The translations under genes and the position numbers were made by a program. Positions 1 through 9,118 of a stretch of 64,000 nucleotides of DNA are shown here, in pieces. The first letter of the stretch is position 1. Every line of letters starts with the position of its first letter. The DNA is from Halorussus vallis (GTDB lineage Archaea; Halobacteriota; Halobacteria; Halobacteriales; Haladaptataceae), in assembly GCF_024138165.1 (NCBI RefSeq), contig NZ_CP100000.1, positions 1,612,001 to 1,676,000 on the forward strand, read 5' to 3'. A model generated the notes under the pieces. It was not told where the DNA came from. It did no database searches and worked only from the letters and a program-made list of their open reading frames with translations.

Positions 1-1032
1 CTCTACCAGGCCGAAACCCGCGAGGAGCGCATCCACCCGAGCATCATCCACACCGTCCAGACCGTCTGGCGGATATTCCTGGCGTACACCGTGATCGCGA
101 TCGTCGTGCTGTTCGGCGCCATCATGTGGACCGAACCGCTGTCGGCCCCGACCGCGTTCTGGCAGGCGCTCAACCACGCGATGACCGGGCTCTCGACCGG
201 CGGGTTCAGCGTGACCGACAACTCCATCGCGTCGTACGACTCGCCGCTGGTCGAGACGGTGCTGTTGCCCATCATGACGCTCGGAGCCATCGCCTTCCCC
301 ATCCACTACCTCATGCTCACCCAGCGCGATCCGAGGGCGTTGTTCGCCGACCTCCAGACGCGGTGGTTGTTGATTCTTTTCGCGGTGGGTGTCGCGGCAC
401 TTACACTACAAAACGCGCTGACACCCCAACTCGCGACCGCGGCCTTCGACGGCCGCTCGGACGCCTTCCGAGACTCGGCGTTCCAGTTCGTCAGCGCGCT
501 CACGTGCACGGGGTTCCAGTCCGCGCCCATCAGGCTGTGGAGCGCGGGCGGAAAGCTCATCGTCAGCTTCGCGATGGTGCTCGGCGGGGCGGCGGGGAGC
601 ACGGTCGGGGGCATCAAGATCATCCGGGGCTACACCATCAGCAAGGGAATCCAGTGGGAGTTCTCCCGGGTGTTCCTCCCCGCATCGGCTATCGCGAACG
701 TGCGAATCGGCGAGCGGGTGCTCGGCCGCAACCAGATGGAGCGGGAGTTCTCCGAGGCGGCCATCGTGAGCATGCTGTGGCTCATCCTGCTGATTAGCAG
801 CAGCGTAATCCTCGTCGACGTCGTCGGACCCGACTTCACCTACGCCGACGCGCTGTTCGAGGTCGCTAGCGCCCAGGGTAACGTCGGCCTCTCGACGGGC
901 ATCACCGGCCCCGAGATGCCGGCGGTCGCGGAGGGGATGTTCCTCCTCAACATGTGGGTCGGACGCCTCGAAATCATCCCGGTACTCGTCTTTCTGCGGT
1001 CGGCGCTCTTCGGACTCCAGCCCCGCAGGTGA
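1..1032 (+). CDS. trkH: TrkH family potassium uptake protein, C-terminal part
   Basis: The reading frame is open from the first base, so the gene starts upstream of the window; about 343 residues are seen. TrkH/KtrB proteins form the membrane pore for K+ uptake, the main compatible cation of salt-in haloarchaea. Several hydrophobic segments are visible, together with pore-loop-like segments ALTCTGFQS and GNVGLSTGITGPEMP, and the typical last helix with MWVGRLEIIPVLVF. The stop is followed after 12 nt by a hairpin and T run. The regulatory TrkA subunit is not in the window. The family call is secure; the TrkH versus KtrB subtype is less so. Confidence 0.92.
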   Translation, partial: LYQAETREERIHPSIIHTVQTVWRIFLAYTVIAIVVLFGAIMWTEPLSAPTAFWQALNHAMTGLSTGGFSVTDNSIASYDSPLVETVLLPIMTLGAIAFPIHYLMLTQRDPRALFADLQTRWLLILFAVGVAALTLQNALTPQLATAAFDGRSDAFRDSAFQFVSALTCTGFQSAPIRLWSAGGKLIVSFAMVLGGAAGSTVGGIKIIRGYTISKGIQWEFSRVFLPASAIANVRIGERVLGRNQMEREFSEAAIVSMLWLILLISSSVILVDVVGPDFTYADALFEVASAQGNVGLSTGITGPEMPAVAEGMFLLNMWVGRLEIIPVLVFLRSALFGLQPRR

Positions 1033-1044
1033 TATATAAACATT

Positions 1045-1066
1045 CCGGCCGTTCCGGCCGGTTTTT
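1045..1066 (+). terminator. Hairpin plus T-run after trkH
   Basis: Stem CCGGCC (1045-1050) pairs with GGCCGG (1056-1061) across a 5-nt loop and is followed by five T residues. It sits 12 nt after the trkH stop, as expected for a transcription end. Confidence 0.55.
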
Positions 1067-1232
1067 GTTTCATTACCTAATCTAATGGTCCTATAAACTG
1101 TTTCACCGCATCTCGCCGATTTCCGAAGTAAAATCGATAGACGGGAACGTAATGAACGGTTCGAACGACACCCAACGGAGGGGGGTTTTTATGCTCATAT
1201 CAGCACAAGAAGATACTGAGTGGAAGGTCACA

Positions 1233-1433
1233 ATGGCTACACAAAATCAGAACTTCCAGGCCATCACCGAATCGTGCGACGAGTGCGGACGCGACACGCC
1301 TCACGAGGTGTCCGTCCAGATTCGCACCGAGAGCCAGAAGCGAGAGAACGCGGAGTTCTCGCGCGAGCCCTACCGCGTCACCGAGTGTCAGGTGTGCGGT
1401 GAGACGAGCAGCCAGCGGATGAACAACGCGTAA
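1233..1433 (+). CDS. Small haloarchaeal zinc-ribbon protein (DUF7835-like)
   Basis: A 66-residue protein beginning MATQNQNFQ. Two CxxC knuckles (CDEC near residue 15 and CQVC near residue 53) suggest a single structural zinc site. The ATG at 1233 follows a GGAAGGTC-like Shine-Dalgarno sequence. An in-frame ATG lies 42 nt upstream at 1191, and another at 1152, but the sequence between them is not protein-like. It stands alone between trkH and a repeat-rich gap. It resembles a family of short haloarchaeal zinc-ribbon proteins of unknown role; the family name is from memory. Confidence 0.75.
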   Translation: MATQNQNFQAITESCDECGRDTPHEVSVQIRTESQKRENAEFSREPYRVTECQVCGETSSQRMNNA

Positions 1434-1571
1434 GCGACTCGCGCACGTACCGCCGCGACGCAGACCGTCGCTCCCCGCGCGAACGAAAACCGTCGTCGAA
1501 GACCGCCGGACGTCGGGACGCCGCGTCGAGTGGGGTCGGAGGGGGAACGGACCGTCTTCGCTTTTCCAGAA

Positions 1572-1604
1572 GTCGACCGCCGAGCCGTCGGCTCGGCGGT
1601 CGAC
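1572..1604. repeat. Perfect inverted repeat, 15-bp arms
   Basis: Arms 1572-1586 and 1590-1604 are exact reverse complements around a 3-nt loop (GTC). It lies 139 nt after the zinc-ribbon gene and has no T run on either side. It may be a transcription end or a member of the palindromic repeats seen elsewhere in this window. Confidence 0.6.
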
Positions 1605-2132
1605 TCAGAGTGGGTGTCCGAACACTCCAGGGTCTAGACCCGGGGGTACGGCCGGGGAATCGTCCCGTCCGGAGTTCGGTCGTCGGCCGAGTTCGCGGAT
1701 TCGGTTTTCGGAGCGACGGCGGGACTCGCGGAGCCGTCGTTCGGTCCCGCTCACGAATCTCCATCTGGGTCCGAAACTCCGCTCGCGTTCGAAAATTGCC
1801 TTCGTTCGAGGAGTCAGGAACTCGCCTTCGTTCGTAGCGCACCTCGCACTCGCACGCCTCCGCGGAGGCGTGCGAGTGCGAGGTGCGGCCACCGGTGGAA
1901 CGTTCGCCACCGCCGGACCGGGACCACGTCCGGAAGAAGCGTTCCGCGATTCAGGAGCGGGCCAACCCGCGACCCGCTCCGGTTCGGGCGTGCTTATCTT
2001 CGATACTCACCGCCTGCACCCGCCGGCGTCGACCCTGGTCGGAGTCGACGCCGACGAGGAACTGCGTTTCGCGTCGCGGTCGACGGTCGTCGACCGCGAC
2101 GCGAAGGACTCCGACGCGCCGAACCCCGGGCG
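1605..2132. other. Gene-free gap with a 50-bp palindrome
   Basis: About 530 bases between the zinc-ribbon gene and the end of map. Open frames here are Arg/Pro-rich shadow translations on several frames and none looks like a protein. The only clear structure is the palindrome at 1838-1887. Confidence 0.5.
1838..1887. repeat. 50-bp perfect palindrome without loop
   Basis: Both 25-bp halves are exact reverse complements, with the axis between 1862 and 1863 in CTCCG|CGGAG. It contains the words CACCTCGCACTCGCACGC and their complement. Function unknown; it could extrude as a cruciform or fold as an RNA hairpin. Confidence 0.75.
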
Positions 2133-3029
2133 CTACTCCGTGATCACGTCGCAACCGTCCTCGGTCACGATGACGGTGTGTTCCTTCTGGCTGACGAGAC
2201 AGCCGTCGTCCTCCTTGAGTACCGGGTAGCCGTGGACGAGATTGGCCATCTTCAGCCGCCGCATCGCCATCTCCGCGCGCGGGACGTCGAGCCAGCGGGT
2301 GGCGAACGGGAGCGTCCTGAACTCCTCGGTAATCTGCTCCAGGGCCTTGCGGGCCTGCCGGTCGCGGACCGACCCCTCGTGTTCGAGCGCGAAGATCTGC
2401 TCCTTGTTGCCCTCGGTCACCTTCCCGGTGCCGTCGGTGGCGAACGGTTCGATAGCCACCACGTCGCCGACCTGGAGTTCGATGCCCTGGGAAACCGCCC
2501 GGTTGGGGATGTTGGGTTCGGTGTGCTGTTGGTACTGGTCGAGGCCGTGGCCCGAGAGGTTCACCACGGGGTTGAAGCCGTAGCCGTCGATGACCGACTC
2601 TATCTCGGCGCCGATCTCGCCGGTTTCGACGCCGGGTTCGACCACGTCGAGCGCGGCGTCGAGGGCCTCCGCGCTGGCCTCCGCGAGGTCGGGGTTGCCC
2701 GAGAGGTCGACCGTGATGGCGGTGTCGGCGATCCAACCGTCGACGTGGACGCCGATGTCGAGGTTGACCATCTCCTCGCCGAACTCGGCGTCGTCGTCGG
2801 CCGCGGGGGTAGCGTGGGCCGCCTCCTCGTCGATGCTGATGTTCACGGGGAAGGCCGGTTCGGCGCCGAGTTCGCGGATGCGGTCCTCGGCGTACTCGGC
2901 GACTTCGAGGTGGCCGGTGCCGACCGCGACGCGGTCGGCGGCCTCTTCGCGGACCTGGGCGAGTATCTCGCCGGCCTCGCGGTGCTTCTCGTACTTCTCG
3001 GCGTCGAGGTCGACCTCGGATTCGCTCAT
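2133..3029 (-). CDS. map: Type II methionine aminopeptidase
   Basis: 298 residues that remove the initiator methionine from nascent proteins. All five metal ligands of the pita-bread fold are seen: D91 and D102 in LDIGVHVDGWIADTA, H161 in LSGHGLDQY, E194 in IEPFATDG and E283 in SQKEHTVI. The insert between H161 and E283 and the overall length fit the archaeal type II enzyme. The start MSESEVDLD gives a short acidic N-terminus typical of haloarchaea. It is transcribed leftwards, divergent from the Thr-rich surface protein gene. Confidence 0.96.
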   Translation of the reverse strand: MSESEVDLDAEKYEKHREAGEILAQVREEAADRVAVGTGHLEVAEYAEDRIRELGAEPAFPVNISIDEEAAHATPAADDDAEFGEEMVNLDIGVHVDGWIADTAITVDLSGNPDLAEASAEALDAALDVVEPGVETGEIGAEIESVIDGYGFNPVVNLSGHGLDQYQQHTEPNIPNRAVSQGIELQVGDVVAIEPFATDGTGKVTEGNKEQIFALEHEGSVRDRQARKALEQITEEFRTLPFATRWLDVPRAEMAMRRLKMANLVHGYPVLKEDDGCLVSQKEHTVIVTEDGCDVITE

Positions 3030-3301
3030 GGTTCACCGTTCGCTCTAGCGCAGGAAAGAGTTTCTGACTCGACCGCACCGGCCCGCGATTTCTATCTCTG
3101 CCTGTTAACACCACGCACATCCATCGACGCGCCGTCTCGCGGCAGAACTGTCCGAGAGGCCACGTGTCACCCAGCCGGTTAGGGCCGACGTACTGAATTC
3201 GTAACACGGCGGTTAACGCGGGTAATAGGCCGTCAACGCGGCAAACAGTTCGAAACGGTTGGCCCCGTTTATTGCCGTCAGCGGAATATGATGGGGCGCA
3301 T
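3030..3301. promoter_or_regulatory. Divergent promoter region, map and surface protein
   Basis: Gap of 272 bases between divergent genes. For the rightward gene a TATA-like GTTTATTG lies at about 3267-3274, some 30 nt before the ATG at 3302, which fits a leaderless transcript and supports that start over an in-frame ATG at 3272. A lone GGTTAACGCGGGTAATAGG stretch near 3210-3230 has no clear role. Confidence 0.5.
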
Positions 3302-4771
3302 ATGCAACGTGAGACCGGTGCAGTAGTGATGGCGACACTCCTCCTGCTCGCTGGCGTCCCGCTAGCGACGCTCGGAGGCTCGTCGCAGTCAGCGAACGCG
3401 GAAAGCGGGGTAACGCTTCAGAACGTGGCCGTAGACCAACTCCAGTTGGGCAACGTCACGGTGAACGACGCGACCATCCAGGAGCTACACGTGGACACGG
3501 TCGAGATAGAGAGCCGCGACGAGACGCTCAACAACGCGACGCTCCGGAACGTCCGACTCCAGCAGCTCGCGTTCGAGAACGTCACGGTCCAGGACGTCCG
3601 GACCAACGACGGGACGCTCGCCCAGGCGCTGACGGGTAACGCGTCGGTCGAGTCGGCCAGCGTCCAGGACCTGACGATTCAGCAGATGAACGTCAGTCGG
3701 CTCACCGTCGAGAACCTGAACGTCCGGTCGCAGAGCGGCGGTCAGGCGACCACGACGGCCGCCGAGACGACGACCGAGGCCGCGCTCGCGCAGGAAACCA
3801 CCACCGAAGCCGAGGGTGGCGCACAGACCACCATGGCGCAGGAAACCACCACGGCCGAGGCCGAGGCCGAAACCACGACCGCCGCCGCTGAGGAGACGAC
3901 TCAGCAGGTCGGTTCGGTCAGCCTCGAAAGCGCGACCATCCAGACCGCGGACGTCCAGGAGATGACCATCGAGACGCTGACCATCGTGAACGTCCAGGGC
4001 ATCAGCGGTGGCGCCCAGACGACCACGACGGCCGCGGCCGAGGAAACGACCACGGCCGCCGAGACGACGATGGCCGAAGAGACGACGACCGCCGCGGGCG
4101 AAACCACCACCGAGGCCGCGCTCGCGCAGGAGACCACCACGACCGCCGCCGCGGGTGGCGCCGAAACCACCATGGGTCAGGAAACGACCATGGCTCAGGA
4201 GACCACCACGGCCGCGGCCGGCGAGACGACGACCGCCGCCGCCGGCGGTCAGGGGACGACCATCGACAGCATCTCGGTCGGTAGCATCACCGTCCAGAAC
4301 GCGACCATCCAGTCGGCGTCCGCCGACTCGGTGAACTTCGAGGAAGGCGACATCGCGGTCGTCTCCATCGAGAACCTGCAGGCGCCCTCGAACGTCCAGC
4401 AGGGCCAGGACTACACCGTCTCGGCGACCATCGTGAACAACGGTCAGAGCCGAGTCGTCCAGCAGGTGTCCTACCGCATCGCGGGGTCGGTCATCGAGTC
4501 CGAACTCGTGCAGGTCAGCGCCGGTAGTCAGAAGACCGTGACGTTCAACGTCTCGGGAAGCACCATCCAGAACTACCCGACGGGAACGTTCACGCACGGC
4601 GTCTACACTCGCGACGCGCGCCAGACCGGGAACGTGACCATCAGCGCTGGCGGCAACCAGACGACCACGGCGGGCGGTCAGGAGACCACCACCGCGGGTG
4701 GCCAGCAGACGACCACCGCCGCCGGTCAGGAAACCACGACAGCGGCCGAGATGGCCGCACCCGAGGTCTGA
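3302..4771 (+). CDS. Secreted Thr-rich surface protein with ETTTA repeats
   Basis: 489 residues from MQRETGAVV. A hydrophobic N-terminal segment (MATLLLLAGVPLATLGG) is a likely Sec signal. Residues about 30-140 show short repeats of the form VxDxTIQxL/NVTV, suggestive of a beta-solenoid. Two low-complexity blocks of ETTTA/ETTTE units with Gly/Ala spacers flank a second solenoid-like patch (VQEMTIETLTIVNVQG). Near residues 350-450 is a CARDB-like beta-sandwich (PSNVQQGQDYTVSATIVNNG). A third Thr-rich tail ends the protein, without a visible anchor. The Thr runs are probable O-glycosylation spacers, as in haloarchaeal S-layer proteins. Exact role unknown. Confidence 0.8.
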   Translation: MQRETGAVVMATLLLLAGVPLATLGGSSQSANAESGVTLQNVAVDQLQLGNVTVNDATIQELHVDTVEIESRDETLNNATLRNVRLQQLAFENVTVQDVRTNDGTLAQALTGNASVESASVQDLTIQQMNVSRLTVENLNVRSQSGGQATTTAAETTTEAALAQETTTEAEGGAQTTMAQETTTAEAEAETTTAAAEETTQQVGSVSLESATIQTADVQEMTIETLTIVNVQGISGGAQTTTTAAAEETTTAAETTMAEETTTAAGETTTEAALAQETTTTAAAGGAETTMGQETTMAQETTTAAAGETTTAAAGGQGTTIDSISVGSITVQNATIQSASADSVNFEEGDIAVVSIENLQAPSNVQQGQDYTVSATIVNNGQSRVVQQVSYRIAGSVIESELVQVSAGSQKTVTFNVSGSTIQNYPTGTFTHGVYTRDARQTGNVTISAGGNQTTTAGGQETTTAGGQQTTTAAGQETTTAAEMAAPEV

Positions 4772-4808
4772 CGACGCGGTAGCGAAGTCAAGACGGAGAC
4801 AGTTGGAC

Positions 4809-4836
4809 GCGACGCCGCACAGTCACGCGGCGTCGC
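4809..4836. terminator. Hairpin between convergent genes
   Basis: Ten-base arms GCGACGCCGC (4809-4818) and GCGGCGTCGC (4827-4836) with an 8-nt loop lie just after the surface protein stop. No T run follows, so terminator function is inferred from position. Confidence 0.4.
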
Positions 4837-4997
4837 GGTGGGGGTGCGACGAACTGGCGTCGCGGCGACGCCGGTTCGTCGCCCCGACCGACGGCGGTCC
4901 GTCGGTCGGTTCGAATTCTTTCTTTCGCGCGAGGCCGGACGGCCAGCAGTGCATCTCGGAACCGACCTGCCAACGGCGCGTCCGGGAGTCGTCGTCG

Positions 4998-5039
4998 GTG
5001 ACGTATCTGTGCGCGAAGCGTCAGTGACGTATCTGTGCG
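4998..5039. repeat. 16-bp direct repeat
   Basis: GTGACGTATCTGTGCG occurs at 4998-5013 and again at 5024-5039, a 26-nt period, in the gap before the asparaginase gene end. The gap 4772-5076 holds no convincing gene. Confidence 0.7.
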
Positions 5040-5076
5040 AATCGCCAGCGGTACGTCTCGAAACCGGGTCGGCGGT

Positions 5077-5988
5077 TCACTCGGGGCCGCCGACGCTCGT
5101 CTGCATCGCCTCGCTGTTGAATGCGCTGCCGGTGTCGCCGTTCCGGTCAAGGACGATGACGCCCGCCGAGGAGCCGGTGAGTTCGGCGAACTCCTCGATA
5201 GCCAGGTCGGCCGCCCGCCGGGCGTCGTGGCCCGATTCGAGGTGACCGACCGCCCGCCGGGTGAGCGTGGCCCTTGCGATATCCTCGCCCGCGCCCGTGG
5301 CGCTGGCGGCGCCGGCGGGCGCGGCGTAGAACCCGCTTCCCACTTGGGGCACGTCGCCGACCCGGCCCGCGAGCGCGAGCCACCGGCCGCCCGTGGATGT
5401 CGCGGCCGCGAACTCGTCCCCGTCGTACGCCACCGCACCGACGGTGTCGTGGTCCTTGGGGTTCGGACTCGGGCCGCCGTCGTCGCGGGCGCTGGTCGCC
5501 GCATAGCCCCCGAACTTCTCGCGGAGCCAGTCGAGGTGTTCGCTCGGAGAGCCGTCGGGCGTCGAGTCGAGGTCGTCCCACCGTTCGCGGGAGTCCTCGG
5601 TCCAGAGGTCGACGTCGGTTTCGACGCCGAAGTCGGCGGCCAGGTCGACCGCGCGCTCGCCGCTGACGAGGACGTGGGGCGTCTCCTCCATCACGACGCG
5701 GGCGGCGCTGACGGCGTGTTCGACGCCGGGCATCGAGCAGACCGCGCCCGCCTCGCGGTCGCTGGTCATCAGGCCCGCGTCGGTGCGAATCACGCCGTCG
5801 CTCTGGACCGCGCCGCCGACGCCCGCGTTGAACCGGGGCGACGATTCGAGGACGCGAACCGCGGCTTCCGCGGCGTCGACGACCGACGCTTCGGCCGCGC
5901 CGGCGTCGGCCGCCTCGCGGAGGACTTCCTGTCGGGGTGTCGGTTCGTCGGGGGCACTGCCCGCGCCGCCGTGGACGATGACCTTCAT
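5077..5988 (-). CDS. Isoaspartyl peptidase / L-asparaginase (Ntn hydrolase)
   Basis: 303 residues of the plant-type asparaginase family, which hydrolyses isoaspartyl dipeptides and asparagine. The enzyme is made as a precursor that cuts itself before a threonine; here T182 in KDHDTVGAVAYDG fits that nucleophile. Other family marks are the N-terminal MKVIVHGGAGS, the RFNAGVGGAV segment near residue 52, and GRVGDVPQVGSGFYA plus ATGAGEDIAR in the beta subunit. It ends convergent with the surface protein gene and starts divergent from the first beta-propeller gene. Confidence 0.93.
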   Translation of the reverse strand: MKVIVHGGAGSAPDEPTPRQEVLREAADAGAAEASVVDAAEAAVRVLESSPRFNAGVGGAVQSDGVIRTDAGLMTSDREAGAVCSMPGVEHAVSAARVVMEETPHVLVSGERAVDLAADFGVETDVDLWTEDSRERWDDLDSTPDGSPSEHLDWLREKFGGYAATSARDDGGPSPNPKDHDTVGAVAYDGDEFAAATSTGGRWLALAGRVGDVPQVGSGFYAAPAGAASATGAGEDIARATLTRRAVGHLESGHDARRAADLAIEEFAELTGSSAGVIVLDRNGDTGSAFNSEAMQTSVGGPE

Positions 5989-6143
5989 GACTGCTGGTTC
6001 CGAGGCGCGGCGCTTAGTTCACGCGGTCCTCGGTCGAATCCGCGCCGCCGCCACTGTTCTCTCAGCACGAAATTCCACTTAGATAGAGCTTCTGACCGCC
6101 AAAATCCGTATTTACGCATCACGCCCTCAGTTAGCCCCGTAAC

Positions 6144-7472
6144 ATGTCCGACGACGAAGACGTGCGACTCGACCGTCGTGCCGTCCTCGCGGGGACCGCC
6201 GCGCTCGGCCTGTCCGGGAGTTCCACCGCCGTCGCCAAACAGTTCCGTACGGAAGCGACGACGGACCTCGACGCCGATACCAGCGTCGACTGGGACCGGA
6301 ACGCGTGGCCGCAGGTCGGCTACGACGCGGGGAACACGAACTACAGCGCCGACGCGGACGGTCCGACGGGAGAGTTGACCGGCGAGTGGGTGTTCGAAGG
6401 TGAGGCAGACCTCGTCGAGAGGCCGATCGTAGCGAACGACACGGTCTACGTGGTTTCCGGGTGGCCCGCAAGCGGAGAGACGTTGCACGCCCTGGACGCA
6501 GAGAGTGGCGAGGAGCAGTGGTCCGCGGACCTTCCGCCGTATCAAGAGGGCTACTCGTTCAACGCCTCGGGACTCGCCGTCGCCGACGGCGTCCTCTACG
6601 CGAGCCGAGAGAAGCGGACTCTCGCCTTCGACGCAGCGAAGGGGACGAAGGTGTGGTCCGTCGAGCACGGCGGCGAGAACCTCACCGTCACGGACGAGTA
6701 CCTCGTGACAAGCGGCGACCGAACGAGAGTCGTGTCTCGCGCGGACGGGAGCGTCCAGTGGAAACGGGACGTGCGCGGACCCGCCGTCGTCGCGGACGGC
6801 AAGGTCATAGTCAGCAAGTCGACGGACGGAGACGGCGGTACGGTGTACGCGTACGCCCTCGAGGACGGCGAGTTGGTCTGGAATCGCGATTCGTTCTCCA
6901 AAGACATCGCGGGTATCACCGCGACCGAGAGTCGACTCTTCGTCGCCACGACGAGGACGCTCTACATCTACGAGTTCGACGGGTGGGAGTTGGCGGGGAA
7001 ACAGGAGTACCCCGAGTCCGACGTGACCGAACCGACGGTCGGCGGCGGGGCGGTCTACGTCACCATCGACGGGACATTACACGCGTACGACGCCAAGACC
7101 GGCGAGGAACGGTGGCACGTGCAGGTCGGAACGAACACGGGGAGGCCGACCGTCGCTGGCGACATACTGTACTACTCGGTCGATAAGAAGGACCACTCGG
7201 ACAGCATCGACAGCGATGCGCACGACGAGGTACACGTGCGCGACCCGGCGACGGGCGATCTCATCGCCGAGCGAGACTTCCCAGACGTGACTGGCGAACG
7301 GGACGACGGCGACTCCCAGATACAGGGGCCGCTCATGCCCGCCTACGGGCGGATTTACACGGCTTCCGAAACCTACGTGACTGTGTTTTCGGAGCAGTCG
7401 AAGTCCGACGATAGCGATAGCGGAAATCAGGACGACGGGTCGGACGACGGCGACTCGAAAGGCGACTGTTGA
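6144..7472 (+). CDS. Tat-exported PQQ-like beta-propeller protein (copy 1)
   Basis: 442 residues. The N-terminus RLDRRAVLAGTAALGLSG is a Tat leader. The body is built of repeats with the pattern DGxLYAxDAxTGExxW, for example LHALDAESGEEQWSADLP and LHAYDAKTGEERWHVQVG, which form an eight-bladed pyrroloquinoline-quinone-type propeller. Such proteins in haloarchaea are usually not PQQ enzymes, and no partner is nearby. The tail after about residue 415 is a run of Asp, Ser and Gly. It is followed by a paralogue in the same direction, so the pair arose by tandem duplication. Confidence 0.88.
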   Translation: MSDDEDVRLDRRAVLAGTAALGLSGSSTAVAKQFRTEATTDLDADTSVDWDRNAWPQVGYDAGNTNYSADADGPTGELTGEWVFEGEADLVERPIVANDTVYVVSGWPASGETLHALDAESGEEQWSADLPPYQEGYSFNASGLAVADGVLYASREKRTLAFDAAKGTKVWSVEHGGENLTVTDEYLVTSGDRTRVVSRADGSVQWKRDVRGPAVVADGKVIVSKSTDGDGGTVYAYALEDGELVWNRDSFSKDIAGITATESRLFVATTRTLYIYEFDGWELAGKQEYPESDVTEPTVGGGAVYVTIDGTLHAYDAKTGEERWHVQVGTNTGRPTVAGDILYYSVDKKDHSDSIDSDAHDEVHVRDPATGDLIAERDFPDVTGERDDGDSQIQGPLMPAYGRIYTASETYVTVFSEQSKSDDSDSGNQDDGSDDGDSKGDC

Positions 7473-7666
7473 GGAAACCGGGCGGTCCGCTTTTTCGACG
7501 GTAGACCCCGACTCCGCTTGAGCGACTCGGATTTCGGGCGACGAAGAGGCGGCGAACAGCCGATAGCAGTTACGTAGCGCGTCGGCAACTACCGACGTTC
7601 CACATTCTTAGAGTTTTTAACAGCCAGAATAGACTTGATACCAAATGCAGTAGTTCTCGCCATAAC

Positions 7667-8995
7667 ATGTCCGACGACCAAGGCGTGCGTCTCAGCCGTC
7701 GTTCGATCCTCGCCGGAACCGCCGCGCTCGGCCTGGCCGGGAGTTCGACCGCCCTCGGAAGGCAGTTCGGCGACACCGCCACCCGCGACGCCGACACCGA
7801 CACCGGGGGCGACGCGCCGGTCGATTCCGAGAACGGAGACTGGCCGCTCCCCGACCACGACAACGGGAACACGAGGTTCAACGCGGGAGCGTCGGTTCCG
7901 ACGGGGACGCTGACCGAAGCGTGGTCCGAGTCCGGCGTCGACGGTCCGCCGGTGGTCGCCGACGGCACGCTGTTCCTGTTGCGAGGCGACCCCACCGGTC
8001 CCGCCGACGGCGAGGCGGACCCGATGACGCTGTCGGCAGTCGACACGAAGACGTGGACTCGGCGGTGGACCCGGGACCTCCAGCCGACGACGAGCTACGT
8101 GCTCGGCGCGGCAGACGGAACCGTCTACGCCAACGCGAGGGACGGCGACGAACTGCGGGCGTTCGACGCCACGACCGGCACCGAACTGTGGTCCGTCGCG
8201 GAGAGCCGCGCGAATCTCACGGCGACCGCCGACGCGGTGCTGTACGAATCTCCCTCGGGGGTCGTCTGTCGCTCCGCCGAGGACGGGAGCGTCCAGTGGA
8301 CCTACGAATCCGAGTCGGTCGCGTCGTTCGTCGTCGCGAACGAGGCGGTGTACGTCGCGGTGGCCGACCATCCGATGCCCATCCTGTCGCTCGAAGACGG
8401 AAGTACGCTGACTCGGGACCGTCACTACCATCGGGACACCACGCTGGTCGCGACGGAGAACACCCTGTACTTCCACCGACCGGGCTCCCTCACCGCCGTC
8501 GAGCGCAGGAAGCGCGACACCGGCGATACCCTGTGGACCCACGAGTTCGACAGGGCGATAACGGACCGGTACGAGGCCAACGAACTCGTGGCGAAAGACG
8601 GCACGGTGTACCTCGTCAGGGGCACGGAGGGCGAGGACAACCGGAACACCATCTACGCGTTCGACGCCGACACGGGCGACGAGCGGTGGCGCACGGAATC
8701 GGAGAACGGGTACTATCCGCTCGTCGGCGCGGCCAACGGACTGTACAGCGTCACGATGGCCGACCGCACCATCGTCCGGCGGGACCTGGACACCGGCGAG
8801 GTCCTCAGCGAGCGCGAAGGGCCGGGCGGATTCGTCGACCACCTCGTCGTCACCGACGACACCGTCTACGTCACCGACGACGGCGGAACGGCGTCGAGCA
8901 GCCACGTCCACGCGTACCGGGCGGATTCCGAACCCGGGTCGGGCGGAGGCGACGAATCGAAGGGCGGGCAAGGCGACGGGTCCGAAGACTGCTGA
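7667..8995 (+). CDS. Tat-exported PQQ-like beta-propeller protein (copy 2)
   Basis: 442 residues, the same length as its upstream paralogue and with a near-identical leader (SRRSILAGTAALGLAGSS). Blades include LRAFDATTGTELWSVAESR and IYAFDADTGDERWRTESEN. The Gly/Asp-rich C-terminus matches the first copy in style. Between the copies, 194 bases contain an upstream sequence that partly repeats the one before copy 1 (AACATGTCCGACGA at both starts). Extracytoplasmic; ligand unknown. Confidence 0.87.
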   Translation: MSDDQGVRLSRRSILAGTAALGLAGSSTALGRQFGDTATRDADTDTGGDAPVDSENGDWPLPDHDNGNTRFNAGASVPTGTLTEAWSESGVDGPPVVADGTLFLLRGDPTGPADGEADPMTLSAVDTKTWTRRWTRDLQPTTSYVLGAADGTVYANARDGDELRAFDATTGTELWSVAESRANLTATADAVLYESPSGVVCRSAEDGSVQWTYESESVASFVVANEAVYVAVADHPMPILSLEDGSTLTRDRHYHRDTTLVATENTLYFHRPGSLTAVERRKRDTGDTLWTHEFDRAITDRYEANELVAKDGTVYLVRGTEGEDNRNTIYAFDADTGDERWRTESENGYYPLVGAANGLYSVTMADRTIVRRDLDTGEVLSEREGPGGFVDHLVVTDDTVYVTDDGGTASSSHVHAYRADSEPGSGGGDESKGGQGDGSEDC

Positions 8996-9118
8996 TCGGT
9001 CAGGAGGCTTCCCTCGGGTGCCGGCCCTACCGAGCGTCGAGACGACGCCGACGGATGAGGAACCGTGACACATTAGGTGTTTTAGGAAATTTATCGCACA
9101 CGCGCGGCCAAACGGTAG

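Noticed and set aside
1951-3207. Long minus-strand open frame of about 418 codons overlapping map
   Set aside because: Composition is almost only Arg, Gly and Pro, which is the shadow of a GC-rich gene in another frame; map itself has full catalytic motifs.
3750-4260. CRISPR-like short repeats in the surface protein gene
   Set aside because: The ACGACC/ACCACC repeats are codons of ETTTA units in an open frame, with no constant spacer length.
7589-9073. 494-codon minus-strand frame opposite the second propeller
   Set aside because: It is antisense shadow; the plus frame has Tat leader and propeller blades.
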